Shown: in pieces, positions 18,848 to 28,162 of the stretch
Numbering within the stretch: the first letter of the stretch is position 1
Layout of the letters: every line of letters begins with the position of its first letter
Assembly: GCA_016719815.1 (NCBI GenBank)
Contig: JADJYK010000004.1
Coordinates: 62,001 to 126,000, forward strand
DNA from: Chitinophagaceae bacterium
Lineage (GTDB): Bacteria > Bacteroidota > Bacteroidia > Chitinophagales > Chitinophagaceae
Length of the DNA stretch: 64,000 nucleotides
Reading direction: 5' to 3'
The notes under the pieces: generated by a model
Databases searched by the model: none
What the model saw: the letters and a program-made list of their open reading frames with translations, nothing else
What the model was told of the DNA's origin: nothing
Program-made: the position numbers and the translations under genes

Positions 18848-19289
18848 CGGGAAGGAACGGGCTGGCATCACCGCCGTTCCGGATAATATCTCGGACAATG
18901 GTAGAAGCCACAGAAGTATATTTTGCCTCGCAGGTCAGGAAAACAGTTTCGATTGTTTTATCCAATGCCCGGTTGGCATCGGCAATAGTTTTTTCATACT
19001 CGAAATCACTTACGTAACGGATGCCCCTTAGAATAAAGTTAGCTCCAACTTTCCTGCAAAAATCAATAGTAAGCCCTTCATATATGGCACCTTCCACCCT
19101 GTCTTCATCCTTGTAAATTTCTTCGATCCAGTTAAGTCGCTGGTCAGCAGAAAACATTGGCGCCTTGGCAGAGTTCAATCCCACACCAACAATAATTTTA
19201 TCAAACAATGGCAATGCCCTGTTGATGATATCCTCATGCCCCAGAGTTATGGGGTCAAACGTTCCGGGAAAAAGACAAATTCGCATCAT
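18810..19289 (-). CDS. coaD: Phosphopantetheine adenylyltransferase
   Basis: 159 residues, the family's usual length. It adenylates 4'-phosphopantetheine in the penultimate step of CoA synthesis. The nucleotidyltransferase motif FPGTFDPITLGH at residues 7-18, LRGIRYVSDFEYEKTIADAN and the C-terminal YTSVASTIVRDI (ISSTxVR-equivalent) are present. Downstream partner in the unit is a PaaI-type thioesterase. CoaD is essential, and this copy is intact. Confidence 0.95.
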   Translation of the reverse strand: MMRICLFPGTFDPITLGHEDIINRALPLFDKIIVGVGLNSAKAPMFSADQRLNWIEEIYKDEDRVEGAIYEGLTIDFCRKVGANFILRGIRYVSDFEYEKTIADANRALDKTIETVFLTCEAKYTSVASTIVRDIIRNGGDASPFLPDVVWASLKNRIS

Positions 19290-19369
19290 GTGGATAATTT
19301 TAGTTGATAACTGATTGATTAATGAGTGGGGAAATTATCATTTATTTGATTATCCGTTATCATTTTGTT

Positions 19370-20292
19370 TCACTCTTGCAGAAAGGAGAGATATAAAACA
19401 GCCATCCTGACTGCTACCCCGTTTTCCACTTGCTGCAAAATAATTGACTGTTTACTGTCTGCCACATCACTGTCCAGTTCCACACCCCTGTTTATTGGTC
19501 CGGGATGCATAATAACAATCTCTTTGTGCAGGCTGTCAAGCAGTTGTTTTGTTATACCATAAGCAATATTGTACTCCCGTAAAGAAGAAAATAATACCTG
19601 GTTTTGTCTTTCCAGTTGTATACGCAGCACATTGGCCACATCACACCATTCTAAAGTTTCTTTCAGGCTGTAGCTGACGTTAACGTCAAGTGCCTGACTA
19701 ATATATTTTGGAATAAGTGTGGCGGTCCGCATACGGTCACTTCAGCCCCCATTTTATTTAACAGGTAAATATTGCTTTGTGCAACCCTGCTATGCATAAT
19801 ATCACCAATAATAGCCACTTTGCGACCTTCCAGTCCACCGGTTTTTTCCTTGATAGAGAAAGCATCCAGCAAACCCTGAGTGGGGTGCTCATTTATGCCA
19901 TCTCCTGCATTGATAATTGCAGCTGGTACATGCTTTGATAAAAAATGCGGAGCACCGCTGGCACTATGCCTCATTACCACCATGTCAACTTTCATTGAAA
20001 GGATATTGTTTACGGTGTCGAGCAGTGTTTCTCCCTTCGCAGCCGATGAAGCAGAAGCTGCAAAGTTGATGGTATCGGCACTCAATCTTTTTTCAGCCAG
20101 TTCAAATGAAAACCGGGTGCGGGTGCTGTTTTCGTAAAAAAGATTAACGATGGTTACATCACGGAGTGAAGGTACTTTCTTGACTGGTCGCTGTAAAACT
20201 TCTTTGAACTGTTCGGCGGTTGATAAAATAAGGGAAATATCTTCCTTAGTGAGGTCTTTAATGCCTAAAAGGTGTCGTGTAGATAGTTGCAT
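19370..20292 (-). CDS. pyrB: Aspartate carbamoyltransferase catalytic subunit, frameshifted
   Basis: About 307 residues over two frames. It condenses carbamoyl phosphate and aspartate. The N-terminal half has the carbamoyl-phosphate motif YENSTRTRFSFE and the loop ASASSAAKGETLLDT; HPTQGLLDAF lies in the middle. One C is missing near 19722 in CCGCC(C)ACAC; in the next frame TLIPKYISQALDVNVSYSLK continues, with VLRIQLERQ and the aspartate-binding HPGPINRGVELDSDVAD. The gene is 50 bp downstream of pyrR, consistent with a pyrRB operon. The break is taken as a sequence error. Confidence 0.92.
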
Positions 20293-20341
20293 TAAAAATC
20301 GAAGTTAGATAAAATAATGCAGTGCCGGTACAGCAAGTAGT

Positions 20342-20869
20342 TTAATTTTCTGTCAGCAATACTACTTCAAGCTTTCCGTCCACATTTTTTATAAGTTTTA
20401 CTTTGTCTGTCTTTTTTGTTTCAAATATATATGCAGCATAATCGGCCTGAATGGGAAACTGGCGATGCTCTTTCTGTCGGCCAGCACACACAGCTCAACC
20501 CTGGCAGGACGACCATAATCAAGCAATACATCTAGTGCCGCTTTAATAGTGCGGCCGGTAAATAAAACGTCATCAATCAGCACTACAATTTTTCCTTCAA
20601 TTGCAAACGGAATATGCATTGTATCAGGTGCAATTAATTTTTTGCCGGATATCATCTCTGTAAAAAGTGATATCTAACTGCCCATACTGGACATTATATG
20701 CGGGTTGCATTTCTCTTATTGCTTCAACAATTTTGTTAGCAACCACAACACCACCTTGCTGTATTCCTACAAAAACCACATTCTCTGCAGTTGGATGAGC
20801 AGAAAGAAGTTTTTCAGCTAATAACTTGGCTGCATCTATAAGTTGCTGGCCCGATAGAAGTACTTTCAA
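20342..20869 (-). CDS. pyrR: PyrR: pyrimidine operon regulator / uracil phosphoribosyltransferase, two frameshifts
   Basis: About 176 residues in three frames from a TTG at 20869 (MKVLLSGQQLIDAAKLLAEK). It has the PRTase core GIQQGGVVVANKIVEAI, the Bacteroidota PyrR strand YGQLDITFYRDDI, and after an indel near 20655 the PRPP loop VVLIDDVLFTGRTIKAALD and RVELCVLADRK. A second indel near 20468 restores HRQFPIQADYAAYIFETKKT and the stop at 20342-20344. PyrR senses UMP/UTP; in Firmicutes it binds pyr leader RNA, in other phyla its role is less clear. No obvious PyrR-binding attenuator was seen before it. A TATATTTG element is at 20892-20899. Confidence 0.88.
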
Positions 20870-20891
20870 TGATACCCGATTTATTAGAACA

Positions 20892-20899
20892 CAAATATA
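20892..20899 (-). promoter_or_regulatory. -7 promoter element TATATTTG for pyrRB
   Basis: Exact TAnnTTTG match 22 nt upstream of the TTG start, and 8 nt downstream of the preceding terminator stem. Confidence 0.45.
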
Positions 20900-20907
20900 C
20901 CTAAAAT

Positions 20908-20940
20908 GACAAAGGCCGGAATAATTTCCGGCCCTTTGTC
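20908..20940. terminator. Strong hairpin between beta-barrel gene and pyrR
   Basis: GACAAAGGCCGGAA pairs with TTCCGGC(C)CTTTGTC, an almost perfect 14-bp stem with a short loop. It lies downstream of the 20962-21546 gene; a modest T-tract follows on the minus strand. Confidence 0.6.
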
Positions 20941-20961
20941 AATACTTTCATTTTGTTGATA

Positions 20962-21546
20962 TTATTCTTTAGAAGTACCGCCAAATTTGAAAGAAACGCC
21001 TACCGGGAAGCCGCCTAATTTAACGTCAACATCAGTCTCGTCAACAATATTTCCAAGACCAAGATTGTAACGGGCACCAAAACCTAAGCCATTAGCCAGC
21101 CTGTAACCCAGACCAATACCTAATGAGAAGTTAGTGCTTTTGAAAGAATCTTTAATATCCTCGCTTTCAGAATCAACCTTCACTTTTGCACTCATCAGTA
21201 AACCAATCTGAGGGCCAGCCTCAGCATAAAAACCAGAAGCTGTGTTGTACTGAAGCATAATAGGGATATTCAGGTAATTCATATTGTAGTTCATTGTAAC
21301 ACTACCTTCACTGGCTTTAGCCCCTTCAGTAGAGAAAATAAGTTCTGGCTGAACAGAAAAATTATCAGAAACAGGAATGTTTACCAAACCACCAACATTG
21401 AAACCAACTTTGCTATCGAAGCCGTCAGCATCACTTCCGCTGAAATTATAAAGGTTTAATCCTGCTTTTGCGCCAAAAGAGACCTGAGCCTGAGAAACAA
21501 ATACCGTTGTTGCTATGACAACTAAAGACAATAATACTTTTTTCAT
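20962..21546 (-). CDS. Outer-membrane beta-barrel (porin-family, OMP_b-brl_2 type)
   Basis: 194 residues: signal peptide (MKKVLLSLVVIATTVFVSQA) then an eight-stranded barrel with alternating aromatic strands (SFGAKAGLNLYNFSG, VGFNVGGLVNIPV, FYAEAGPQIGLLMSAKV, GIGLGYRLANGLGFGARYNL) and a C-terminal strand ending VGVSFKFG. It resembles the PF13568 Bacteroidota porin-family proteins, which probably sit in the outer membrane without known transport role. A paralogue at 21761-22374 shares the AQVSFGAKAGLNLY start. It has the best-scoring promoter in the region at 21580-21610. Confidence 0.82.
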   Translation of the reverse strand: MKKVLLSLVVIATTVFVSQAQVSFGAKAGLNLYNFSGSDADGFDSKVGFNVGGLVNIPVSDNFSVQPELIFSTEGAKASEGSVTMNYNMNYLNIPIMLQYNTASGFYAEAGPQIGLLMSAKVKVDSESEDIKDSFKSTNFSLGIGLGYRLANGLGFGARYNLGLGNIVDETDVDVKLGGFPVGVSFKFGGTSKE

Positions 21547-21579
21547 AAAATAAATTTTGTGATTAATAAGTTAACGCCG

Positions 21580-21610
21580 CAAATATAATAGCTCGCAAAC
21601 AATAAACAAA
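21580..21610 (-). promoter_or_regulatory. Bacteroidota promoter for the 20962-21546 barrel gene
   Basis: On the minus strand TTTG (21607-21610), a 19-bp spacer and TATATTTG (21580-21587): both the -33 and -7 elements fit the consensus, about 34 nt upstream of the start codon. Confidence 0.7.
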
Positions 21611-21760
21611 TGATTTACCCTTTTTTATAAAATCATTAATTTACGAAAAGGAAGTTTTTCATTTACAACAGAAGAGAAATGTAAGGCAACTGCTACTTCT
21701 TCACATATGTGCATAAATGGCCTCATTCTTTGCAACCCTGAAAGGTATTTGTTCAATTGA

Positions 21761-22374
21761 TCATTTCTTCCGATTTAAAACTGGGGCGCTAAAGCGATAA
21801 ATAAAAGATACCTGTACTCCTGAGTTTTTAACATCAACATCAGAGTTGTCAACAATGCTTACCAAACCAATGTTGTAGCGGGCGCCAATTCCAAAACCTG
21901 ATTTTGTTATATATCCAACGCCGGTGCCCCAAGAGAAGTTAAACCCCTTCATTTGGTCTTTTATATCTTCTGTTGCGTCGGTACCTTCGGCTTTTACTTT
22001 TACTTTGGCACTAATAAGAAATCCTGCTTCTGGTCCGGTTTCAGCATAAAAACCAACGGGATTATTGTACCGCAGCATTAACGGCACATTAATATAATCC
22101 AGGTTCCATAGCATCTGGTCTCCGTCTTCTTCCTGTTTAGTACCCTGCCCTGAGTATAATACTTCCGGCTGAACACTAAACATAGATGAAATTGGTATGT
22201 TTACGAATCCCCCGGCATGAAAGGAGAATTTTGATTTCTGGAAATCAAGGTCCGAACCATCGGTTCCTCCAAACTTGTATAGATTCAGGCCAGCCTTTGC
22301 TCCAAACGAAACCTGAGCTTCAGAAATAATATACGCTGACATCAGTACGGCTACTGATAATAGTATTTTTTCAT
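21761..22374 (-). CDS. Outer-membrane beta-barrel, paralogue; start masked by an indel
   Basis: As sequenced this barrel is fused to its upstream neighbour, but ATG at 22372-22374 followed by six A (22366-22371) would, with one more A, give MKKILLSVAVLMSAYIISEA, an obvious signal peptide like that of the 20962 gene. The mature part AQVSFGAKAGLNLYKFGG, LDYINVPLMLRYNNPVGFYA and the last strand GVQVSFIYRF follow the same barrel pattern as the neighbour. About 204 residues. I treat it as a separate gene, overlapping the previous one by about 55 bp. Confidence 0.7.
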
Positions 22375-23053
22375 ACAATAGTTTTTGGTGAGCATTTGGA
22401 GACAGGTTAGACAAGCCAAAATTATAGCCTGCCCGGAAAAAAAGACCGCTGTTCATCTGGTATCCGGCAAATAAATTACCGCCTAATTCAATTCGTTTTA
22501 AGTGAAAATCTTCGTCCTCATCACTCACATCATCCCAGGTTTTACCATCAAATTGAACTTTACCCTCAATTGATTCTGATTCCGGATCTACACCGGGAAA
22601 ATTGGTGGTAAATGTATAGTCAACATTATACTTTCCTCCCAAACCAATGCTTACAACCGGCCCTAAACCTAAAACTACAGCTCCCTTTTTTCCAACTGCT
22701 GAAGAATAGCAAAAATTAAGAGGCACTTCTGCAAACGTAGTATTGAACCGGGCATCCATTTCGTAAGTATAGGTATAGCCCATATCTTCCTCCGTTTCAC
22801 TCTCTTCAAATTTTGTTCCTTTCAGAACAAAATTAAGTTCTGGCATAAATGAGAACTGTTTGGACATATCCACTTTTGCAATTAAACCAACTCTTGCCCC
22901 AAGAAGATTTTTTCGTCCGGGATACGACTCACCATCTTCTTTTACTTTTACTGAGGAAGATATGCCGCTAACCTGCATCCCAAACTGCACCTGTGCAGAA
23001 ACTGAAGTAGCGGAGATTATTACTGCGGATACAAGCAAAAAAATCCTTTTCAT
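22320..23053 (-). CDS. Outer-membrane beta-barrel (PorT-like), 3' end restored by frame correction
   Basis: Signal peptide MKRIFLLVSAVIISATSVSA then QVQFGMQVSG and a barrel of about 225 residues with an acidic extracellular loop (DDVSDEDEDFHL). As read it runs into the next barrel at YEKILLSV; adding one A at 22366-22371 instead gives NTIISSRTDVSVYYF and a stop at 22320-22322, a believable final strand ending in phenylalanine. The C-terminus is therefore inferred. It belongs to the same outer-membrane porin-family group but is not a close copy of the two neighbours. Three barrels in a row suggest local duplication. Confidence 0.65.
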
Positions 23054-23091
23054 AAAATAAATTGTTTAGTTAATAAACAGCTGAATACCTA

Positions 23092-24723
23092 TTACTCTTC
23101 CTGCATAAACGGATACCGGTGATCAACAGGTGAGTTGAATGTTTCTTTGATTGTTCTGGCACTGAGCCAACGGTACAAATTCAGTATTGAACCGGCTTTA
23201 TCATTAGTTCCGCTGCCCCTTGCACCACCAAATGGCTGTTGCCCCACTACTGCACCGGTTGGCTTATCATTAATATAAAAATTACCGGCTGCATTTCTGA
23301 GTTTGTTTGTTGCCAGTTCAATAGCTTCCCTGTCACAGGCAATTACTGCGCCTGTTAGCGCATATGGAGATGTGCTGTCAACCAGCTGCAGCGCCTTTTC
23401 AAAATTATTTGCTGGATAAACGTAAATGGTCAGCACTGGACCAAAAATTTCCTCACACATTGTTACATATTTCGGGTCTTTTGCCTGAATAACTGTAGGC
23501 TGAATAAACCAGCCCTGCCTGCTGTCGCATTTACCCCCCACCCATATTTCTGCTTTACTATCTTTCTTTGCATCATCAATGTATTTTCTGATGCTATTAT
23601 AACTTTTTTCATCAATAACTGCATTAATGAAGTTGGTAAAATCGTCCGGGCTGCCCATTTTAAGACTCTTAACACCAGCCACGAGTTTTTTCTTCACTTC
23701 TTCTGCAATATTGGAGGGAATATAAGCCCTTGAGGCAGCAGAACATTTTTGCCCCTGGTATTCAAAAGCGCCACGCAGTAATGCTGTGGCTACCACATCA
23801 GGATCGGCTGTTTTGTGTGCCAGCACAAAATCCTTACCACCTGTTTCTCCTACAATTCTTGGATAGGACCTGTACATGGCCATATTCTTACCTATAGTCT
23901 CCCACATATTGTTAAACACACCTGTTGAACCTGTAAAATGCACACCGGCAAAATCTCTATGGTTGAAGCATGCTTTGCCAACAACAGGTCCGCTGACATA
24001 AACAAGATTGATGACTCCGTCAGGCAATCCTGCTTCTTTCAATATCCTCATAAACATTTGTGCTGAATACACCTGTGTATTGGCACATTTCCATACCACC
24101 ACATTTCCACACATAGCTGCAGACGTGGGCAGGTTGCCTCCGATAGCTGTAAAATTGAAAGGCGTAACAGCCAGTACAAATCCTTCTAAAGGACGATACT
24201 CCATCCTGTTATGCATACCCGGACTGCTGATTGGTTGCTGTTTATATATTTCAGAAAGGAAATGAACATTAAACCGGAGGAAATCAACAATCTCGCAAGC
24301 GGAGTCAATTTCTGCCTGAAAAGCATTCTTACTTTGGCCAAGCATAGTGGTGCCATTCATATAAGGCCGATACTTTGTGGCAATAAGGTCAGCAGCTTTC
24401 AGAAAAATATTGGCCCTGTTTTCCCAACTCATGGCTGCCCAGCTTTCCTTTGCTGTTAATGCAGCTTCAATAGCCTGGTGTACATGCTTTTCTTCACCGG
24501 CATGAAAATGGCCAAGCACATGTTTCGTTTCATGCGGCGGATGCATGGCCACTTTTTTATTAGTTCTGACTTCTTTGCCGCCTATGTACATGGGTACATC
24601 TGCCTGCTGGCTTTTTAATTCAGCAAGCACTTCTTTTAATCTTTTCTTTTCTGCAGAACCGGGACCATAATTTAATACTGGCTCATTTGCAGGCATCGGG
24701 TATTGAAAAGTTCCAAATTTCAT
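23092..24723 (-). CDS. pruA: L-glutamate gamma-semialdehyde (1-pyrroline-5-carboxylate) dehydrogenase
   Basis: 543 residues, the length of stand-alone P5C dehydrogenases. NAD-dependent oxidation of glutamate semialdehyde to glutamate, the second step of proline degradation. The Rossmann part shows TPFNFTAIGGNLPTSAAMCG and GFTGSTGV-like HFTGSTGVFNNMWE; the general base is E293 (GETGGKD) and the nucleophile C327 (GQKCSAASRAY). The C-terminal EEIFGPVLTIYVYP and oligomerisation arm with GGARGSGTNDKAG are present. No PutA-type proline dehydrogenase is adjacent. Intact, no frameshift. Confidence 0.95.
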   Translation of the reverse strand: MKFGTFQYPMPANEPVLNYGPGSAEKKRLKEVLAELKSQQADVPMYIGGKEVRTNKKVAMHPPHETKHVLGHFHAGEEKHVHQAIEAALTAKESWAAMSWENRANIFLKAADLIATKYRPYMNGTTMLGQSKNAFQAEIDSACEIVDFLRFNVHFLSEIYKQQPISSPGMHNRMEYRPLEGFVLAVTPFNFTAIGGNLPTSAAMCGNVVVWKCANTQVYSAQMFMRILKEAGLPDGVINLVYVSGPVVGKACFNHRDFAGVHFTGSTGVFNNMWETIGKNMAMYRSYPRIVGETGGKDFVLAHKTADPDVVATALLRGAFEYQGQKCSAASRAYIPSNIAEEVKKKLVAGVKSLKMGSPDDFTNFINAVIDEKSYNSIRKYIDDAKKDSKAEIWVGGKCDSRQGWFIQPTVIQAKDPKYVTMCEEIFGPVLTIYVYPANNFEKALQLVDSTSPYALTGAVIACDREAIELATNKLRNAAGNFYINDKPTGAVVGQQPFGGARGSGTNDKAGSILNLYRWLSARTIKETFNSPVDHRYPFMQEE

Positions 24724-24761
24724 ATGCAGTCAATTTATTAGTAAGAAATTGTGTTTAGTTA

Positions 24762-25851
24762 TTATCCAGATTCCTTCTCGCTCATCAAATATGCTTTTAT
24801 AAACCCATCCAGTTCGCCATCCATAACAGGCTGTACATTCCCCACCTCATAATCGGTGCGGTGATCCTTTATCATTTTATACGGATGGAAAACGTAGCTG
24901 CGTATCTGGCTTCCCCATTCTATCTTTTTCTTTTTGCTGTTGGCACTGTCTTTTAGTTCATTCCTCTTTCTCAACTCTTCCTCATACAGACGGCTTTTCA
25001 GCATCGTCATTGCCTTTTCCCTGTTGCCTAGCTGTGTCCGTTCTGTCTGACAGACAACAGTTATCCCTGTCGCCAGGTGCGTTAAAAATACTTTCGTCTC
25101 AACTTTATTTACATTTTGGCCACCAGCTCCTCCGCTTCGTGCAGTTTCCATTTTCACCTCGCTGTCCTTAATTTCAATATTGATCGTATCATCCACCAGT
25201 GGGTAAACAAATACTGATGCCAAGGATGTATGACGGCGGGCATTACTGTCGAACGGCGATATACGCACCAGACGGTGTACGCCACTTTCAGCTTTTAGAA
25301 AGCCATAAGCGAATTCACCATCAAACTGCAGTGTAGCAGTTTTGATACCTGCACCGTCGCCCCAAACCCAGTCAAGCTCTGTTACTTTCCAACCCTGCTT
25401 TTCACCGTACATGCGGTACATCCTGGCCAGCATTTCGGCCCAGTCCTGACTTTCGGTGCCACCAGCTCCTGAATTTATCTGCAAAACAGCAGGCAATTCA
25501 TCCTCAGGCTCGTTTAAAGTCGCCTTAAACTCTGCATCTTCAATATCAGTCAATGCTTTATTATATGTGTCTTGTGTTTCTTCCTCAGAAGCATCGCCTG
25601 CCTTCCAGAAATCAAAGAGGACTGCAAAATCCTCCACAGATGTATTCGTTTTCTCGTAAAGGCTTACCCAATACTCATTCACCTTAATTTCCTTCATGAT
25701 GGAAGTAGCCCGAGCATTATCATCCCAAAATCCCGGGCTAAGAGAGAGTTGTTTGTCGTTTTCAATTTTTGTCAGTCGGTTCCCGACGTCAAAGAAACCT
25801 CCTTATCCCGGCAATGCGGGACCGCATATCCTGTAATTTTTCCTGTGTCAT
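24762..25851 (-). CDS. prfB: Peptide chain release factor 2 with programmed +1 frameshift
   Basis: Starts at 25851 (MTQEKLQDMRSRIAGIRRFL), reaches an in-frame TGA at 25789-25791 and continues in the +1 frame as DVGNRLTKIENDKQLSLSPG, giving about 363 residues in total. The site is canonical: a Shine-Dalgarno-like AAGGAGG (25798-25804), then CTT TGA C. RF2 recognises UGA and UAA stop codons; here it autoregulates by failing to terminate at its own UGA when scarce. The SPF codon-recognition motif (RISPFDSNARRH) and the GGQ motif (SGGAGGQNVNKVET) are visible. TATTTTTG at 25857-25864 lies five nt before the ATG. Confidence 0.96.
25789..25804 (-). promoter_or_regulatory. prfB programmed frameshift site
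   Basis: AAGGAGG followed three nt later by CTT TGA C: internal Shine-Dalgarno, slippery CTT and in-frame stop, the classic +1 recoding element of prfB. Confidence 0.95.
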
Positions 25852-25856
25852 GGTTG

Positions 25857-25864
25857 CAAAAATA
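25857..25864 (-). promoter_or_regulatory. TATTTTTG element 5 nt upstream of prfB
   Basis: TAnnTTTG match separated from the prfB ATG by CAACC only; suggests a leaderless transcript if functional. Confidence 0.4.
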
Positions 25865-26008
25865 AGTTTTTTTACGGTGCAAGAATCATTCAAAACCAGT
25901 TATTTGCAGAAAATACGGTGCATTAAATAGAAAAAATACGTAGTAAAGTTATGTATTGTCAAAATCAGTTTCTATTTTGGCCTCCCTAATAACCAAAAAC
26001 GCATTCCT

Positions 26009-26718
26009 TTGAAAAGAACAATTCTTTGCCTGTTATCGGGAACTTTGTTTTTGCCTCTTGCGAGAAAAGTGAGCTGACCCAACCTGTGGTGGCAGAACCC
26101 TGTGTAGAACAAACAGCAAATCCTGCCGGACGCTCCTATAACGCAGACTCAGTAGTTCCTTATACCTGCACCACAAAACATTGTGGTTTTTTGCCCCTTT
26201 CCACCAAAAACTATTGGGTGTATCAGGATTCCCTGTTTGTTGACGGGGCTTTTTTGAAAGTACAACTTGATACCTTACGTTTTACCAATACGTTCAAATC
26301 ACTTCCAGATGGTTTGGTTTGGTGGCAGGGAAATCTTGAGGTTGGACTACCGGGTACTTTATTTGCAAATGATTCCGCTTTTTATTCTATCAATGACAGG
26401 CTTTTTGTTCCCGATGTAAAAGATGCTAAAAAAGAATATAGCCTATTCCCCGGTGATTCAGTTCGTTACCTGGCGAGTTTTGAGGATGCAGCTGCTCAAG
26501 GCCGTTCCTTAAAAGTTACAGGTACATATAAAACGCCGGCTGGCAGTTTTGCAGATTATCTCTATTTTGAAAAAAATGCCAGGAATTATCGTAAAGACCA
26601 GGTTTATTTCAAACCAGGTATCGGTGTGCTTAAATATGTGCAGGAAAAAGCCCCAATGGGAACAAGAGAATTGAAAGTACAGCAAATCTCTACTCTTGTT
26701 GCCTGGCATATTGAATAG
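26009..26718 (+). CDS. Lipoprotein of unknown function, signal peptide frameshifted
   Basis: A TTG at 26009 begins MKRTILCLLSGTLFL; one base within the T-run near 26050 must be removed to join it to the lipobox frame (ASCEKSELTQP). The mature about 215 residues are rich in beta-strand patterns (FLPLSTKNYWVYQDSLFVDG, GLVWWQGNLEVGLPGTLFA, GVLKYVQEKAPMGTRELKV) typical of Bacteroidota surface lipoproteins. No domain is recognised. The next gene follows 33 bp downstream on the same strand. Confidence 0.6.
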
Positions 26719-26751
26719 TCTGCATAATGCATTTTCTCAATCTCGCCAGCA

Positions 26752-27324
26752 ATGTCCAAAGAACTTAAGGCAATACAGCAAATGCTGTTGAAGAATGCAT
26801 CAAATGAAAACCTGAACTTTTTTAATAAGGTTGTTCCGGGAATACATAAAAAAATGTATGGTGTAAAGACACTGGTGCTGAATGAAATTGTAAAACATTA
26901 CAAAGACCAATCATTTGACCTGGCAGAAGAACTCTGGCAAAGTGGGGCACATGAGGAAAGAATTATCGCTATTAAAATCCTTGAAAAAAAAGGGAAATCA
27001 GACCCTGAAAGATTGCTGAAGCTTTTTAAACAATTTGCAGAATACATTGATAACTGGGCCATATGCGACGGAATGGGTATGCAGTTTCTCAGAAGCATTG
27101 TAAAAACACACAGCAAAGACATTTTTGGCATAGCAACTGTTTATAACAAAGACAAAAATTTCTGGAAAAGACGGCTCTCTTTGGTAATGGTGGAATGGTA
27201 CACCCGGCATGGTGATAAGCATGAAGCCATACTTAATTTAGTAAAGCCTCTTGAAAATGACGAAGCGTATTATGTAAGAAAAGCAGTTGCCTGGATAAAC
27301 CGAAATTTTGAAAAGAGAAAGTAG
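26752..27324 (+). CDS. AlkD-like DNA alkylation repair family protein
   Basis: 190 residues of HEAT-like helical repeats with family features: KMYGVKTLVLNEIVKHYKDQ, SGAHEERIIAIKILEKKG, YIDNWAICDGMGMQFL and FWKRRLSLVMVEWYTRHG. The DNA_alkylation family (AlkC/AlkD) removes 3- and 7-alkylpurines without base flipping. This copy is shorter than AlkD (about 237) and the Trp/Asp/Arg set in NWAICDG and WKRRLSLV agrees with the catalytic cleft. Activity is probable but not proven. Intact. Confidence 0.75.
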   Translation: MSKELKAIQQMLLKNASNENLNFFNKVVPGIHKKMYGVKTLVLNEIVKHYKDQSFDLAEELWQSGAHEERIIAIKILEKKGKSDPERLLKLFKQFAEYIDNWAICDGMGMQFLRSIVKTHSKDIFGIATVYNKDKNFWKRRLSLVMVEWYTRHGDKHEAILNLVKPLENDEAYYVRKAVAWINRNFEKRK

Positions 27325-27325
27325 C

Positions 27326-28150
27326 CTAAGGCACCAGTGTCTTCGCCATTATTTTCAGCATTTGTGAATATTCTCTTGTATAGCTTTTGCCACCCTTCAC
27401 TTCATCAAAATCAGAACCCTTGATTGTGGCAGTTAGCAGACGATAAGCCATTTCTGCCTGTTCCTCTGAGTAAAAGAAAGAAACGAACTTACTGTCTGCT
27501 TTAAAATCTTTCATACCAATAGCATGCTGATAATATTTCATGGGCAGAAATACCCGCATAGGCATAAAGTAAGAAGACTCCTCTGAAATCAACTTAAAAT
27601 AAGCAGAATAAAACAATAGCATCTCTGAAAGCCTTTTCCTGAGTTGCTCATCTGTTTCCGGTGCAGCAGGTTTGTTTCTCCAGTTATTCATTTTATCATC
27701 AAAGAGTTTTGCTCTTTCACCGCTTTCCAGGCGTTTCAGGTTCCAGACAAACCGCAGGTTTTCGCCTTTGGTCTTAACTGTTTCTGTAATTTTCAGCACA
27801 GAGTCATCCTCTGAATAACTGCTGAACAGTGCCTTAAAACTTTCAAAGCCATTTCCTCCATCACTGATAATCACATACTCATTGTCCTTTGTCCCCCACT
27901 TTCCTCTATTTGCGACGCTGTCTAACTGTGTAAACACACCACCTTCTTTAAAACTGATTAGCTTCAGACACTTCAGGTCGGTTATCGAATCTTGTATTTC
28001 AGCGTAAATTTCATCCTGCTTTGCAGTTAATAAATTATCATCAGGATAGAGAACAAACCAGTTTCCTTCGACCACCTGGTGCAGTTTCTTTTTGCCTTCC
28101 TGTTTGCAGGCAGTAATTAGGATAAGAAGCAATAAAAGTATGTTTCGCAT
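27326..28150 (-). CDS. Lipoprotein of unknown function
   Basis: 275 residues from the ATG at 28150 (MRNILLLLLILITACKQEGK, lipobox LITAC at the cleavage site); the open frame upstream is not coding-like. The mature part starts with a GNWFVLYPDDNLLTAKQDEI strand, includes GKWGTKDNEYVIISDGGNG (GxW beta pattern) and ends in a helical segment of about 100 residues with EKKG-like charged helices. No known domain. Its promoter-like TATTTTTG (28155-28162) overlaps the T-tract of the preceding terminator and lies four nt before the ATG. Confidence 0.65.
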   Translation of the reverse strand: MRNILLLLLILITACKQEGKKKLHQVVEGNWFVLYPDDNLLTAKQDEIYAEIQDSITDLKCLKLISFKEGGVFTQLDSVANRGKWGTKDNEYVIISDGGNGFESFKALFSSYSEDDSVLKITETVKTKGENLRFVWNLKRLESGERAKLFDDKMNNWRNKPAAPETDEQLRKRLSEMLLFYSAYFKLISEESSYFMPMRVFLPMKYYQHAIGMKDFKADSKFVSFFYSEEQAEMAYRLLTATIKGSDFDEVKGGKSYTREYSQMLKIMAKTLVP

Positions 28151-28154
28151 ACTG

Positions 28155-28162
28155 CAAAAATA
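28155..28162 (-). promoter_or_regulatory. TATTTTTG element 4 nt upstream of the 27326-28150 gene
   Basis: TAnnTTTG match separated from the ATG by CAGT; it coincides with the T-tract of the hairpin at 28165-28188. Confidence 0.4.

Noticed and set aside
20342..20944. PyrR-binding attenuator upstream of pyrRB
   Set aside because: Only a terminator hairpin of the upstream gene and a promoter box were seen; no anti-terminator or PyrR-box-like loop could be supported.
21761..23053. A genuine fused double beta-barrel protein
   Set aside because: One extra A in a six-A run restores a signal peptide start for the second barrel and a natural last strand for the first. I keep the fusion only as a question.
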